DNA of 64,000 bases from Pseudomonas khorasanensis (GTDB lineage Bacteria; Pseudomonadota; Gammaproteobacteria; Pseudomonadales; Pseudomonadaceae). The DNA lies in contig NZ_JABWQP020000003.1 in the NCBI RefSeq assembly GCF_014268505.2, positions 248,001 through 312,000 of the forward strand, given 5' to 3'. A program made the position numbers and the translations under genes. Under the pieces are notes generated by a model. That model was given only the letters and a program-made list of their open reading frames with translations. It did not search any database and was not told the DNA's origin. Below, one piece after another: positions 10,096 through 20,354 of the stretch (the stretch's first letter is position 1; each line of letters opens with the position of its first letter).

Positions 10096-10500
10096 ATGAT
10101 AGAGCTCGAACAAGAAGATCCGATCCCGCAAGGCGATCTGGCGCTGCAAATCACCGCACTCCCGCGCGAAACCAACGGCTTCGGCGATATTTTCGGCGGC
10201 TGGCTGGTGGCGCAGATGGACCTGGCCGGCACCGCAATGGCCAGCCGTGTCGCCGGTGGGCGCGTGGCCACCGTGGCCATCGACCGCATGGCGTTTCTGG
10301 TACCGGTGGCGGTCGGCGCGCAGTTGTCCTTTTATACCCAGACCCTGGAAATCGGCCGCAGCTCGATCCAGATGATGGTCGAAGTGTGGAGCGATGACCC
10401 ACTGTCCAGCGAATGGCGCAAGGTTACCGAAGCCGTTTTCGTCTTCGTCGCCATCGACGGCAGCGGTCGCACCCGCTCGGTTCCGCCGCGCGCACGTTAA
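10096..10500 (+). CDS. Acyl-CoA thioesterase, YciA-type hotdog protein
   Basis: The 134-residue single hotdog domain carries the family sequence ETNGFGDIFGGWLVAQMDLAGTAMA, with the catalytic acidic residue in the helix, and AIDRMAFLVPVAVGAQLSFY. These enzymes hydrolyse short to medium acyl-CoA in the cytosol. It begins at ATG 10096 with AGAGG about 10 bases upstream and has an unusually long leader. The epimerase gene follows after 55 bases. Confidence 0.88.
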   Translation: MIELEQEDPIPQGDLALQITALPRETNGFGDIFGGWLVAQMDLAGTAMASRVAGGRVATVAIDRMAFLVPVAVGAQLSFYTQTLEIGRSSIQMMVEVWSDDPLSSEWRKVTEAVFVFVAIDGSGRTRSVPPRAR

Positions 10501-10555
10501 ACCTCGAGGCCGTTTTACGGTCATAGTCGTCCAAGTCGCTGATCGAGAATTGCCC

Positions 10556-11455
10556 ATGAACACGCCCAACGTTGAAGCCGTGAAACTGGATGAACTGAAT
10601 TGCTGGCGCATCCGCCACGGTCAGGCCGAAGTGCTGGTGGCCCAGCAGGGCGCGCACATTCTCAGTTATCAGATCGATGGCCAGCCGCCGATCATCTGGC
10701 TCAACGACAAGGCCGACTTCAAGACCGGCAAAAGCATTCGCGCCGGCGTGCCGGTGTGCTGGCCGTGGTTCGGCAAGTTCGAACGCAACCCGCACAGCGT
10801 TCAGGCGATGTACAGCGGTGAGCAGCCGGCCGCCGCGCACGGCCTGGTGCGGGCGATGGACTGGGAATTGGGCGGGATCGAGTCGCAAAGCAACGGCGTC
10901 AAGGTCGAGTTCAAGGTTCCCCGTCCAGAAGGTGGCCTGCCGGGCTGGCCCCATGAAGTCGACCTGACCCTGACCCTGCATCTGTCGGATCGATTGCATT
11001 ACAGCCTGACCAGCCATAACCGTGGCGCCGAGACCGTCACCCTCAGCCAGGCGCTGCACACTTATTTCGCCGTCAGTGACGTGCGCAATGTGCACGTCGA
11101 TGGCGTGGCCGGGCTGAACTACATCGAGACGCTGGACGACTGGAACGTTCACAGCCAGCAAGGTGACCTGAAGTTCGAAGGCGAGACCGACCGCATCTAC
11201 GTCAACGTTCCCGAGCAGCTGAGCATCGTTGACCCAGTCTGGGAGCGACGCATCGTGCTGACTTCGACCGGCTCGCGCACGGCAGTGATCTGGAACCCGT
11301 GGGTCGACCGCGCCGCGGCGCTGCCCGACATGGACAACGATGGCTGGCAGCGCATGCTGTGCATCGAGACGGCGAATGTGATGGACGATGTGGTGACGCT
11401 GGCGCCGGGTGCGAGCCATACGATGGGTGTCAGCGTCGCTGCTACACCGCTCTAA
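10556..11455 (+). CDS. D-hexose-6-phosphate mutarotase (glucose-6-phosphate 1-epimerase, YeaD type)
   Basis: This 299-residue aldose-1-epimerase-like protein has motifs GAHILSYQ, RAGVPVCWPWFGKFERNP and AAHGLVRAMDW, with the catalytic His in AAHG, and the late WNPWVDRAAALPDM block. It should interconvert the anomers of hexose 6-phosphates. ATG 10556 begins MNTPNVEAVKLDELNCWR; the longer in-frame reading overlaps the thioesterase gene and is rejected. Confidence 0.9.
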   Translation: MNTPNVEAVKLDELNCWRIRHGQAEVLVAQQGAHILSYQIDGQPPIIWLNDKADFKTGKSIRAGVPVCWPWFGKFERNPHSVQAMYSGEQPAAAHGLVRAMDWELGGIESQSNGVKVEFKVPRPEGGLPGWPHEVDLTLTLHLSDRLHYSLTSHNRGAETVTLSQALHTYFAVSDVRNVHVDGVAGLNYIETLDDWNVHSQQGDLKFEGETDRIYVNVPEQLSIVDPVWERRIVLTSTGSRTAVIWNPWVDRAAALPDMDNDGWQRMLCIETANVMDDVVTLAPGASHTMGVSVAATPL

Positions 11456-11471
11456 GCCATACACAACTCCC

Positions 11472-11559
11472 TGTGGAGCGAGCTTGCTCGCGAATGCGTT
11501 GGGTCAGTCGATCCATTCGTTCGCTGACAATCCGCCTTCGCGAGCAAGCTCGCTCCACA
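11472..11559. repeat. REP inverted pair
   Basis: Inverted copies of TGTGGAGCGAGCTTGCTCGC lie between the convergent epimerase and DUF3299 genes, where they may act as a bidirectional transcript end. Confidence 0.88.
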
Positions 11560-11576
11560 TTGGTTTTATGCAGCTC

Positions 11577-12113
11577 TTAGAGATCAGATTCCTGCACCAC
11601 CCGCACCTTCTCCGCCTCCAGCGCATACGCCGCGTCGGCCAGATCATTGCTGACCTTTTCGACTTTCAGCGTGCCGGTTACCCACAGCGGCGTGTAGATA
11701 TCGTCCAGCTTCAAACCTTTGGGATAACGCACCAGCACCAGTTGATTCGGCGGCGGCGGGGGCACATGGATGCAGGCGCCGGGATACGGCACGAGGAAGA
11801 ACAGCGTGCTGCGGCCCTTGGCATCGGATTCCAGCGGCACCGGGTAGCCACCGATGCGGATGTGCCGGTCGTTCATCGACGCCACGGTTTTGGTCGAATA
11901 CATCACCGCCGGCAGACCTTTGGCCTGCTTCATCCCGCCCTTCTCGGTGAAGGTGCCGTTGGCTTCGGGGGTGTCGTGATCGATTTCGGGCATGGCCTCG
12001 AGGGCCTTTTGATCCGACTTGGGCATCAGTTCGAGCCAGTCGGTTTCCGGCAGTTCGCCGGCGTGGGCCAAGCCACTGCCCAGAATAAGGAGAGTCAACA
12101 GAAGACGGCGCAT
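11577..12113 (-). CDS. DUF3299 periplasmic protein
   Basis: The 178-residue protein has a signal peptide (MRRLLLTLLILGSGLAHA) and the DUF3299 core (RIGGYPVPLE, FFLVPYPGACIHVPPPPPNQLVLV). Function is unknown. Some related proteins sit with ABC export or lipoprotein systems, but no such partner is next to it here. The ATG at 12113 places the signal peptide at the N-terminus. Confidence 0.82.
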   Translation of the reverse strand: MRRLLLTLLILGSGLAHAGELPETDWLELMPKSDQKALEAMPEIDHDTPEANGTFTEKGGMKQAKGLPAVMYSTKTVASMNDRHIRIGGYPVPLESDAKGRSTLFFLVPYPGACIHVPPPPPNQLVLVRYPKGLKLDDIYTPLWVTGTLKVEKVSNDLADAAYALEAEKVRVVQESDL

Positions 12114-12202
12114 GAAGGTGCTCGGTAGAGGTGGGAACGTTGAATCGCCGAGCATTCTAGCCCTCCCCGCCGGTTTGGCAGAGAGGACTTTGTCGCTTTG
12201 GA

Positions 12203-12448
12203 TCACTTCCTTTTGATCAGGCCGTAGATCACCAGCAGCACGATCGCGCCAACCAGTGCGCCGATGAAACCGGCACCTTCGCCCGCGCGGTAAATTCCCA
12301 GAGCCTGGCCGCCGTAAGTGGCCGCCAGCGAACCGCCGATACCGAGCAGGATGGTCATGATCCAGCCCATGCTGTCATCGCCAGGCTTCAGAAACCGAGC
12401 CAGCAGGCCGACGATCAAGCCGATAAAGATGGTTCCGATAATTCCCAT
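12203..12448 (-). CDS. GlsB/YeaQ/YmgE-family stress membrane protein
   Basis: This 81-residue protein has three hydrophobic segments and the family pattern GTIFIGLIVGLLARFLKPG, GWIMTILLGIGGSLAATYGGQALG and a Gly-rich last helix. It is an inner-membrane protein often linked to general stress; its biochemical role is unknown. The start at 12448 has GAGGG about 8 bases upstream. Confidence 0.9.
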   Translation of the reverse strand: MGIIGTIFIGLIVGLLARFLKPGDDSMGWIMTILLGIGGSLAATYGGQALGIYRAGEGAGFIGALVGAIVLLVIYGLIKRK

Positions 12449-12554
12449 GACATTTCCCTCTGATTTGGTAGATATAGCCTAGTCAGACTTTGGCATCCTG
12501 CCATGAGAGAACGGCGGCACCTGAATGGTTCCGCCGTTGCCACATGAAACTGTT

Positions 12555-13637
12555 TTACTCGGCGATCAGCGCCTGGACCTTGATGATCTGTGCCTGCAGC
12601 GTGGCCATGTCGGCGCAACGCAGGTTGGCGTGACCAACCTTGCGCCCGGCCTTGAAGGCTTTGCCGTAGTGATGCAGATGGCAGTCTTCGATGGCGATGA
12701 CCTTTTCAACCGGCGGTACAACGCCGATGAAATTGAGCATCGCGCTTTCGCCGACCTTGGCCGTCGAACCCAGCGGCAGGCCGGCGACGGCACGCAGGTG
12801 GTTTTCGAACTGGCTGCACTCGGCGCCTTCGGTGGTCCAGTGCCCGGAATTGTGCACGCGCGGGGCGATTTCGTTGGCCTTGAGGCCACCGTCGACTTCA
12901 AAGAACTCGAACGCCATTACGCCGACGTAATCCAGCTGCCTGAGCACGCGGCTGGAATAGTCTTCGGCCAATGCCTGCAACGGGTGATCGGTACTGGCGA
13001 CCGACAGCTTGAGGATCCCGCTGTCATGGGTGTTGTGCACCAGCGGATAGAACTTCGTTTCACCATCACGGGCGCGCACGGCAATCAACGAGACTTCACC
13101 GGTGAACGGCACGAAGCCTTCCAGCAGGCAGGCGACGCTGCCCAGTTCGGCGAACGTGCCCGCGACGTCTTCCGGCTTGCGCAGGACTTTCTGACCCTTG
13201 CCGTCGTAACCCAGCGTGCGGGTTTTCAACACCGCCGGCAGGCCGATGGAGGCAACGGCCGCGTCCAGATCGGCTTGCGATTGAATATCGGCGAAGGCTG
13301 GGGTCGGAATGCCCAAATCCTTGAACATGCTCTTTTCGAACCAGCGGTCACGAGCGATGCGCAGCGCTTCGGCGCTCGGGTACACCGGTACGAATTGGGA
13401 CAGGAACGCCACGGTTTCCGCCGGAACGCTTTCAAATTCGAAGGTCACCAGATCCACTTCATCGGCCAGTTGGCGCAGATGATCCTGATCGCCGTAATCG
13501 GCCCGCAGGTGTTCGCCCAGCGCGGCAGCACAGGCGTCCGGCGCAGGGTCGAGAAAAGCGAAGTTCATGCCCAGCGGGGTGCCCGCCAGGGCCAACATGC
13601 GACCCAACTGGCCGCCACCGATTACACCGATCTTCAT
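12555..13637 (-). CDS. purK: N5-carboxyaminoimidazole ribonucleotide synthase PurK
   Basis: The 360-residue ATP-grasp enzyme starts MKIGVIGGGQLGRMLALAG and has KTRTLGYDGKGQ in the ATP-binding region and ANEIAPRVHNSGHWT near the active site. It carboxylates AIR to N5-CAIR with ATP and bicarbonate, in step with PurE. It starts 10 bases after the purE stop. A stem (AACGGCGG with CCGCCGTT, 12510-12538) lies past its stop but lacks a T-run. Confidence 0.97.
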   Translation of the reverse strand: MKIGVIGGGQLGRMLALAGTPLGMNFAFLDPAPDACAAALGEHLRADYGDQDHLRQLADEVDLVTFEFESVPAETVAFLSQFVPVYPSAEALRIARDRWFEKSMFKDLGIPTPAFADIQSQADLDAAVASIGLPAVLKTRTLGYDGKGQKVLRKPEDVAGTFAELGSVACLLEGFVPFTGEVSLIAVRARDGETKFYPLVHNTHDSGILKLSVASTDHPLQALAEDYSSRVLRQLDYVGVMAFEFFEVDGGLKANEIAPRVHNSGHWTTEGAECSQFENHLRAVAGLPLGSTAKVGESAMLNFIGVVPPVEKVIAIEDCHLHHYGKAFKAGRKVGHANLRCADMATLQAQIIKVQALIAE

Positions 13638-13647
13638 CTCAACAACC

Positions 13648-14139
13648 TCAGGCAATACGTGGGTCTGGATTGTCCAGGACGCTGTCTGTCTGCTCGGCAC
13701 GGAAGGTCTTCAGTACCGCGTGGAATTGTGGATGCTTGGCGCCGAGGATGCTCGCCGAGAGCAGGGCTGCGTTGATCGCGCCGGCCTTGCCGATGGCCAG
13801 GGTGGCGACCGGGATGCCAGCTGGCATCTGCACAATCGACAGCAGCGAATCGACGCCCGAGAGCATGGCCGACTGCACGGGTACGCCCAGCACCGGCAGG
13901 TGGGTCTTGGCCGCACACATGCCTGGCAAGTGGGCTGCACCGCCGGCACCGGCGATAATCACCTCGATGCCGCGGCCTTCAGCCTCTTCGGCGTACTGGA
14001 ACAGCAGATCCGGGGTGCGGTGGGCGGAAACCACCTTGACCTCGTACGGGATGCCGAGCTTTTCCAGCATATCGGCGGTGTGGCTAAGGGTGGACCAATC
14101 GGACTTGGAGCCCATGATCACGCCAACCAGTGCACTCAT
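13648..14139 (-). CDS. purE: N5-carboxyaminoimidazole ribonucleotide mutase PurE
   Basis: The 163-residue class I PurE has [22 protein letters not shown] with the catalytic His, and [16 protein letters not shown]. It converts N5-CAIR to CAIR in purine synthesis. It is first in the purEK operon, and its leader holds two hairpins. Confidence 0.97.
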   Translation of the reverse strand: MSALVGVIMGSKSDWSTLSHTADMLEKLGIPYEVKVVSAHRTPDLLFQYAEEAEGRGIEVIIAGAGGAAHLPGMCAAKTHLPVLGVPVQSAMLSGVDSLLSIVQMPAGIPVATLAIGKAGAINAALLSASILGAKHPQFHAVLKTFRAEQTDSVLDNPDPRIA

Positions 14140-14177
14140 CGTCGCGCCTCTTCTCTCTGGAGCGCCCGCGGGCGCGT

Positions 14178-14211
14178 CATAAAACAACAAGCCACGCAGG
14201 TTGCGTGGCTT
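14178..14211 (-). promoter_or_regulatory. Hairpin with T-rich tail in the purE leader
   Basis: A 10-bp stem (AAGCCACGCA with TGCGTGGCTT) is followed on the minus strand by GTTGTTTT. It lies 39 bases before purE and looks like a terminator or attenuator. Confidence 0.55.
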
Positions 14212-14220
14212 GATTGTGCG

Positions 14221-14243
14221 AAAAATGGCCGGACGTGCCGGCC
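14221..14243 (-). terminator. Terminator-like hairpin upstream of purE
   Basis: The minus strand reads GGCCGG, a 5-base loop, CCGGCC, then ATTTTT. It could end transcription from the LysR gene, or lie at the 5' end of the purE transcript if the TATACT at 14255-14260 is the purE -10. Confidence 0.6.
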
Positions 14244-14364
14244 GAAGGCCGCGCAGTATACCGCAAAGAAAGCAATAAACAGCCCCCGAAACGACCATCT
14301 GTCAAATGCCGCAAAAGCCCGGTTTTATTGACCTGAAGGTCAGCGAAGAACACCACAATTCCCT

Positions 14365-14454
14365 CTGTGGGAGCGAGCCTGCTCGCGAAGAGGGCGTGTC
14401 AGACAAATGAATGGCATCTGATACACCGCTTTCGCGAGCAGGCTCGCTCCCACA
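14365..14454. repeat. REP inverted pair
   Basis: Two inverted GGGAGCGAGCCTGCTCGCGA copies with a 40-base spacer lie 18 bases beyond the stop of the LysR gene. Confidence 0.9.
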
Positions 14455-14472
14455 CTTTGATTTTCAGCAGCT

Positions 14473-15381
14473 TCAAGTACTTTGTGCCGCACCGCCCTCA
14501 AGCTTGCGCCACAGCAATCGCACATTGGCCTTGCGCACCAACGCGCAGCGGTACAGGCGAATCTCCAGCGGCACATGCCATTGCGGGCCGCCGCACACCA
14601 CCAGTTCGCCGCGCGCGAGTTCGGCGCGCACGCTCAGCTGCGGCACCCAGGCAATGCCCAGGCCTTCCAGCGCCATGCTTTTCAGACTGTCGGCCATGGC
14701 GGTTTCGTAGATCGTCGTGAAACGCAGCTGACGCTGGCGCAGCAGGCCATTGACCGATCGACCGAGAAACGCCCCGGCGCTGTAGGCCAGCAGCGGCACG
14801 CTCGCCTCACCTTCCAGGTCGAACAGCGGCTTGCCGTCGGCATCGGCGGCGCACACCGGCAGCATTTCAGTCTGACCCAGGTGCAGCGACGGGAAGATTT
14901 CCGGGTCCATCTGCATGGCCGAGTCCGGGTCATAGAACGCAAGCATCAAATCGCAGCCACCTTCACGCAACGCGTGCACGGCGTCGCCGACGTTGGTGGC
15001 GACCAGACGCGTGGCGATGTTCAGCCCCTCGTTGCGCAACTGGGCGATCCAGCGCGGGAAAAAGCCCAGCGCCAGCGAGTGAGCCGCCGCCACCTGCATC
15101 ACCTCACCCTGCCCGCCTTCCAGATGATGAAGATGGCGCAACACTTCACCCAGCTGTTCAACCACGGTGCGCGCCGTCACCAGAAACAACTGCCCCGCCG
15201 CCGTCAGTTCAACCGGCGTGCGCGACCGATTGACCAGGGTCAGCCCCAGCGCCGCTTCCAGGCTGCGGATCCGCCGGCTGAACGCCGGCTGGGTCACGAA
15301 GCGCCGTTCGGCCGCCTGCGAGAAGCTGCGGGTGGCGGCCAGGGCACTGAAGTCCTCGAGCCATTTGCTTTCCAGATTCAT
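14473..15381 (-). CDS. LysR-family regulator, HypT-like
   Basis: The 302-residue regulator has an N-terminal winged HTH (SFSQAAERRFVTQPAFSRRIRSLEAALG, about 20-50) and a LysR effector domain. Its start, NLESKWLEDFSALAATRSFSQAA, resembles E. coli HypT (YjiE), the hypochlorite-responsive LysR member; that link is from memory. It is divergent from aspA, as I recall for P. aeruginosa PA5428/aspA. The start at 15381 has GGAGG 6 bases upstream. A GGCATTATGCC palindrome at 15444-15454 in the shared region is a possible operator. Confidence 0.85.
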   Translation of the reverse strand: MNLESKWLEDFSALAATRSFSQAAERRFVTQPAFSRRIRSLEAALGLTLVNRSRTPVELTAAGQLFLVTARTVVEQLGEVLRHLHHLEGGQGEVMQVAAAHSLALGFFPRWIAQLRNEGLNIATRLVATNVGDAVHALREGGCDLMLAFYDPDSAMQMDPEIFPSLHLGQTEMLPVCAADADGKPLFDLEGEASVPLLAYSAGAFLGRSVNGLLRQRQLRFTTIYETAMADSLKSMALEGLGIAWVPQLSVRAELARGELVVCGGPQWHVPLEIRLYRCALVRKANVRLLWRKLEGGAAQST

Positions 15382-15561
15382 CACGTCCTCCCGGACACGC
15401 ACCAAAACAGGTCACACGTCTGCCGTACAAGCGGCGTCACATGGGCATTATGCCGAATGTGCATAGGGCAGTGCTTAACAGCATTGGCCCAAAAATCCCC
15501 ACAAGCCTAGCATTCGCAGCGTTCCGGCACAGACCGGGTCCTTATCGAGATGATTTCTATC

Positions 15562-16986
<1,425 letters not shown>

Positions 16987-17048
16987 GCCCACGCGTTACT
17001 TGTAGCACCGCTCACCAGGTCGAGGGACTAGACACCTCTCACCTTTTG

Positions 17049-17084
17049 AGGGCTTGGGGATTCAGTCCCCAAGCCCTTTTTTTT
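17049..17084 (+). terminator. Rho-independent terminator of aspA
   Basis: A 12-bp stem (AGGGCTTGGGGA with TCCCCAAGCCCT, loop TTCAG) is followed by seven T. Confidence 0.95.
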
Positions 17085-17109
17085 AACTTATTGAAAGGAC
17101 AACGTCTTC

Positions 17110-17197
17110 TGTAGGAGTGAGCCTGCTCGCGATGAACGATGACGCGGTGTGCCAGTTAAACCGCAGCGCCTGCATCGCGAGCAGGCTCACTCCTACA
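17110..17197. repeat. REP inverted pair, TGTAGGAGTGAGC variant
   Basis: Inverted copies of TGTAGGAGTGAGCCTGCTCG differ from the main family at two positions (TAGGAGT for GGGAGC-type bases). Confidence 0.88.
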
Positions 17198-17484
17198 AAA
17201 GCCCGGCGCCGGAAACGCCGGGTGTTCCAAAGCTTCGTTTCGTCGCTCGCACCACAACCGTGCAGACGGGCGCCGCACTGATCGGTATAGTGCCGCCCCT
17301 CTTCGCGTGAGCGGTCGTCGGTAACGAGGCCATAACCCATGCGAAACCCGAACTAATAACAAACCCGCGAAATGGATCCGGGACGAAACCTTCGCCTCAC
17401 CAGCACTGCCGCGCGCAGGCCGGTGTAACACGATGTTTCTTCCGTCCAGCATTTGCTCACACAAAAAACAGCGAGGAAAAATCC

Positions 17485-18936
17485 ATGCTTGAAGTCATCA
17501 ACGACTTCCTCTCAGGGAAAGTACTGATCGTGCTCATTGTCGGGCTCGGTAGCTACTTCACGATTCGCTCGCGTTTCGTTCAATTGCGTCATTTCTTCCA
17601 CATGTTCGCGGTGTTCCGCGACAGCCTGAAAAGCAGCGCCGGGCAACTCAGTTCTTTCCAGGCCCTGATGCTCAGCCTCGCCGGCCGCGTCGGTGCCGGC
17701 AACATCGCCGGTGTCGGCATCGCCGTGACCCTCGGTGGTCCGGGCGCGGTGTTCTGGATGTGGGTGACCGCGCTGGTCGGCATGTCCAGCAGCTTTTTCG
17801 AATGCTCCCTCGGTCAGTTGTACAAACGCACTGATTCGGACGGCACCTACCGTGGCGGCCCGTCCTACTACATCCAGCACGGTTTGCAGAAACGCTGGCT
17901 GGGTATGGTCATGGCGTTCCTGCTGCTGGTGACCTTCGGTTTCGCCTTCAACGGTCTGCAGGCACACGCTGTGACCCACTCGCTGAACAATGCCTTCGGC
18001 CTTGATACCACGTACACCGGCCTCGCGCTGGCGGTGCTGCTGGGTCTGGTGTTCATCGGCGGGATCAAGCGGATCGCCAAGGTCGCCGACCTGCTGGTGC
18101 CGGTGAAAACCCTGATTTATATCGGCGTGACCATATATGTGATCGTGCTGCAATTCGATCATGTCCCGGCCATGTTGATGACCATCGTCAAAAGCGCGTT
18201 CGGCCTCGACCAGGCCTTCGGCGGTCTGATCGGCAGCGCGATCGTCATGGGCGTGAAGCGTGGCGTGTTTGCCAACGAAGCCGGTCTTGGCAGTGCGCCA
18301 AACGTTGCGGCCGTTGCGTCGGTCGAACACCCGGTGGCACAAGGTGTGGTTCAGGCGTTCAGCGTGTTCCTCGACACGTTCGTGATCTGCACCTGCACCG
18401 CCCTGCTGATCCTGCTGTCGGGCTTCTACACGCCGGGCTTCGAAGGGGACGGCATTGCCTTGACCCAGAACTCGCTGGCCGCTGTGGTCGGTGACTGGGG
18501 CCGGATGTTCATTTCGGTGGCGCTGGCGCTGTTCGTGTTCACCTCGATTCTCTACAACTACTACTTGGGCGAGAGCAACCTGCGCTTCCTGATCGGCGAA
18601 AACCGCAAGGCGCTGATCGGCTATCGGGCATTGGTACTGGTGTTGATTTTCTGGGGCGCCATCGAAAACCTCAGCACCGTGTTTGCCTTCGCGGACATCA
18701 CCATGACCCTGCTGGCATTCGTCAACCTGATCGCCCTGGCCCTGCTGTTCAAAATCGGCATGCGCATCCTGCGTGACTACGACGACCAGCGCGCGGCGGG
18801 CATCAAGACGCCGGTGTTCGACTCGAGCAAATTCCCGGATCTGGATCTCGACCGCAAAGCCTGGCCGGCCAACCCGCCTGCCGCAGCCGGCAAGACCGAA
18901 GCCGAGCCGCAAGGCGTGCCTGCAGCGCAACGCTGA
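17485..18936 (+). CDS. Sodium:alanine/glycine symporter (AGCS family)
   Basis: The 483-residue protein has about 11 membrane segments and AGCS signatures: SLAGRVGAGNIAGVGIAVTLGGPGA, SYYIQHGL and RGVFANEAGLGSAPNVAA. It imports alanine, glycine or a related amino acid with sodium. Its place between aspartase and asparaginase suggests that the neighbourhood handles Asp/Asn/Ala uptake and breakdown. GCGAGGA precedes ATG 17485. Confidence 0.92.
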   Translation: MLEVINDFLSGKVLIVLIVGLGSYFTIRSRFVQLRHFFHMFAVFRDSLKSSAGQLSSFQALMLSLAGRVGAGNIAGVGIAVTLGGPGAVFWMWVTALVGMSSSFFECSLGQLYKRTDSDGTYRGGPSYYIQHGLQKRWLGMVMAFLLLVTFGFAFNGLQAHAVTHSLNNAFGLDTTYTGLALAVLLGLVFIGGIKRIAKVADLLVPVKTLIYIGVTIYVIVLQFDHVPAMLMTIVKSAFGLDQAFGGLIGSAIVMGVKRGVFANEAGLGSAPNVAAVASVEHPVAQGVVQAFSVFLDTFVICTCTALLILLSGFYTPGFEGDGIALTQNSLAAVVGDWGRMFISVALALFVFTSILYNYYLGESNLRFLIGENRKALIGYRALVLVLIFWGAIENLSTVFAFADITMTLLAFVNLIALALLFKIGMRILRDYDDQRAAGIKTPVFDSSKFPDLDLDRKAWPANPPAAAGKTEAEPQGVPAAQR

Positions 18937-18944
18937 CAGGTGAA

Positions 18945-18977
18945 TGACGGGCGCATCCCCTGCGCCCGTCAGTTATT
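18945..18977 (+). terminator. Terminator-like hairpin after the AGCS symporter
   Basis: An 11-bp stem (TGACGGGCGCA with TGCGCCCGTCA) is followed by GTTATT, a weak T-tract. Confidence 0.65.
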
Positions 18978-18991
18978 GTGATGCAATAACT

Positions 18992-19079
18992 TGCAGGAGC
19001 GAGCCTGCTCGCGATAGCGATTTATCATCCAACATCTTTGTTGAGTGAATATCCGTCATCGCGAGCAGGCTCACCTACA
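18992..19079. repeat. REP inverted pair before the asparaginase gene
   Basis: Inverted GCAGGAGCGAGCCTGCTCGC copies end 25 bases before the asparaginase start. The second copy is imperfect (CTCACCTACA). Confidence 0.85.
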
Positions 19080-19104
19080 AATGTCATCTCCCTGGAGACC
19101 TCAG

Positions 19105-20109
19105 ATGATTGCCAATTCCTACCCCGCCGCCCAGCACGTCATGGTGCTCTATACCGGTGGCACCATCGGCATGCAGGCCAGCGCCAACGGTCTGGCCCCG
19201 GCATCCGGTTTCGAAGCGCGGATGCGCGACTATTTGCACAGCCAGCCTGAACTCGTCGTGCCGCAGTGGCGCTTTCGGGAAATGTCGCCGCTGATCGACA
19301 GCGCGAACATGACCCCGGCCTACTGGCAGCAACTGCGTGAAGCAGTGGTCGATGCCGTGGATGTGCAAGGCTGCGACAGCGTACTCATCCTGCACGGCAC
19401 CGACACGCTGGCCTACAGCGCGGCGGCGATGAGCTTTCAATTGCTCGGCCTGCACGCTCGCGTGTATTTCACCGGTTCGATGCTGCCGGCAGGCGTGATC
19501 GACAGCGATGCCTGGGAAAACCTCAGCGGCGCGCTGGTCGCTCTCGGCCACGGCTTGGCGCCGGGGGTGCACCTGTATTTCCACGGTGAACTGCTGGCCC
19601 CGACCCGTTGCGCAAAAGTGCGCAGCTTCGGACGGCATCCGTTCAAACGGCTGGAGCGTCAGGGCGGCGGCGTGAAAGCGTCTTCGATTCCAGCTGCCCT
19701 GAATTACAACCAGCCCAAACAGCTGGCAAACGTTGCGGTGCTGCCGCTGTTTCCCGGCATCAGCGCCGGCGTGCTCGATGGCCTGCTCGACAGCGGCGTT
19801 CGAGGTCTGGTGCTGGAATGCTACGGCAGCGGCACCGGGCCGAGTGACAACCCGGATTTTCTTGCCAGCCTCGCCCGTGCGCGGGACAACGGCGTGGTGG
19901 TGGTTGCGGTCACGCAATGCCATGAGGGAGGGGTGGAACTGGATGTTTACGAGGCCGGCAGCCGCTTGCGTGGTGCGGGTGTGTTGTCCGGTGGCGGGAT
20001 GACGCGTGAGGCGGCGTTCGGCAAGTTGCAGGGATTGCTGGGCGCCGGGCTTGAAACGGCTGAAGTGCGACGGCTGATCGAGCTGGATTTGTGTGGTGAG
20101 TTGATCTGA
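19105..20109 (+). CDS. L-asparaginase
   Basis: The 334-residue protein has both catalytic threonine motifs, YTGGTIGMQ near residue 15 and HGTDTLAYSAAAMSF near 95, with FTGSMLP following. No signal peptide is visible, so it is likely cytoplasmic (type I), releasing aspartate for AspA. The start at 19105 has GGAGA about 8 bases upstream; an earlier in-frame start would place coding sequence inside a REP. Confidence 0.92.
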   Translation: MIANSYPAAQHVMVLYTGGTIGMQASANGLAPASGFEARMRDYLHSQPELVVPQWRFREMSPLIDSANMTPAYWQQLREAVVDAVDVQGCDSVLILHGTDTLAYSAAAMSFQLLGLHARVYFTGSMLPAGVIDSDAWENLSGALVALGHGLAPGVHLYFHGELLAPTRCAKVRSFGRHPFKRLERQGGGVKASSIPAALNYNQPKQLANVAVLPLFPGISAGVLDGLLDSGVRGLVLECYGSGTGPSDNPDFLASLARARDNGVVVVAVTQCHEGGVELDVYEAGSRLRGAGVLSGGGMTREAAFGKLQGLLGAGLETAEVRRLIELDLCGELI

Positions 20110-20125
20110 GCACGGCGCTGGATTG

Positions 20126-20302
20126 CCCCTCACCCTAACCCTCTCCCAGAGGGAGAGGGAACTGACCGTAGTGTCTTGCGCTATATACCGACCTGATAAA
20201 CAGTGTCGATTATGGATTCGGCGGCGGTGTCTCACGTCGGTGTATTTATGCAATACCCCCCGTTCGGCCCTCTCTCCCTCTGGGAGAGGGCTGGGGTGAG
20301 GG
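20126..20302. repeat. Second REP family, inverted pair (CCCTCACCCTAACCCTCTCCC type)
   Basis: The left copy (CCCTCACCCTAACCCTCTCC with GAGGGAGAGGG) and the inverted right copy (TCTCCCTCTGGGAGAGGG then TGGGGTGAGGG) lie 90 bases apart between asparaginase and the AraC gene. Confidence 0.88.
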
Positions 20303-20354
20303 CCTGCGGCATGCAACTTGCTGCGTTCCAGCCACCTCCAGGCTGGAAGATCCC

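Larger units (their letters stand above)
16987..17484. other. 498-base intergenic region, aspA to symporter
   Basis: The region contains the aspA terminator, a REP pair, a further stem at 17202-17222 (CCCGGCG with CGCCGGG) and about 240 bases of leader before the symporter. I see no gene in it. Confidence 0.6.

Noticed and set aside
14140..14340. ZTP (pfl) riboswitch before purE
   Set aside because: Expected from the pathway, but I could not find the conserved GACUGGCG and CCGCCUGGGC cores.
19045..19104. Upstream start for asparaginase
   Set aside because: These codons lie in a REP palindrome; ATG 19105 has its own ribosome site.
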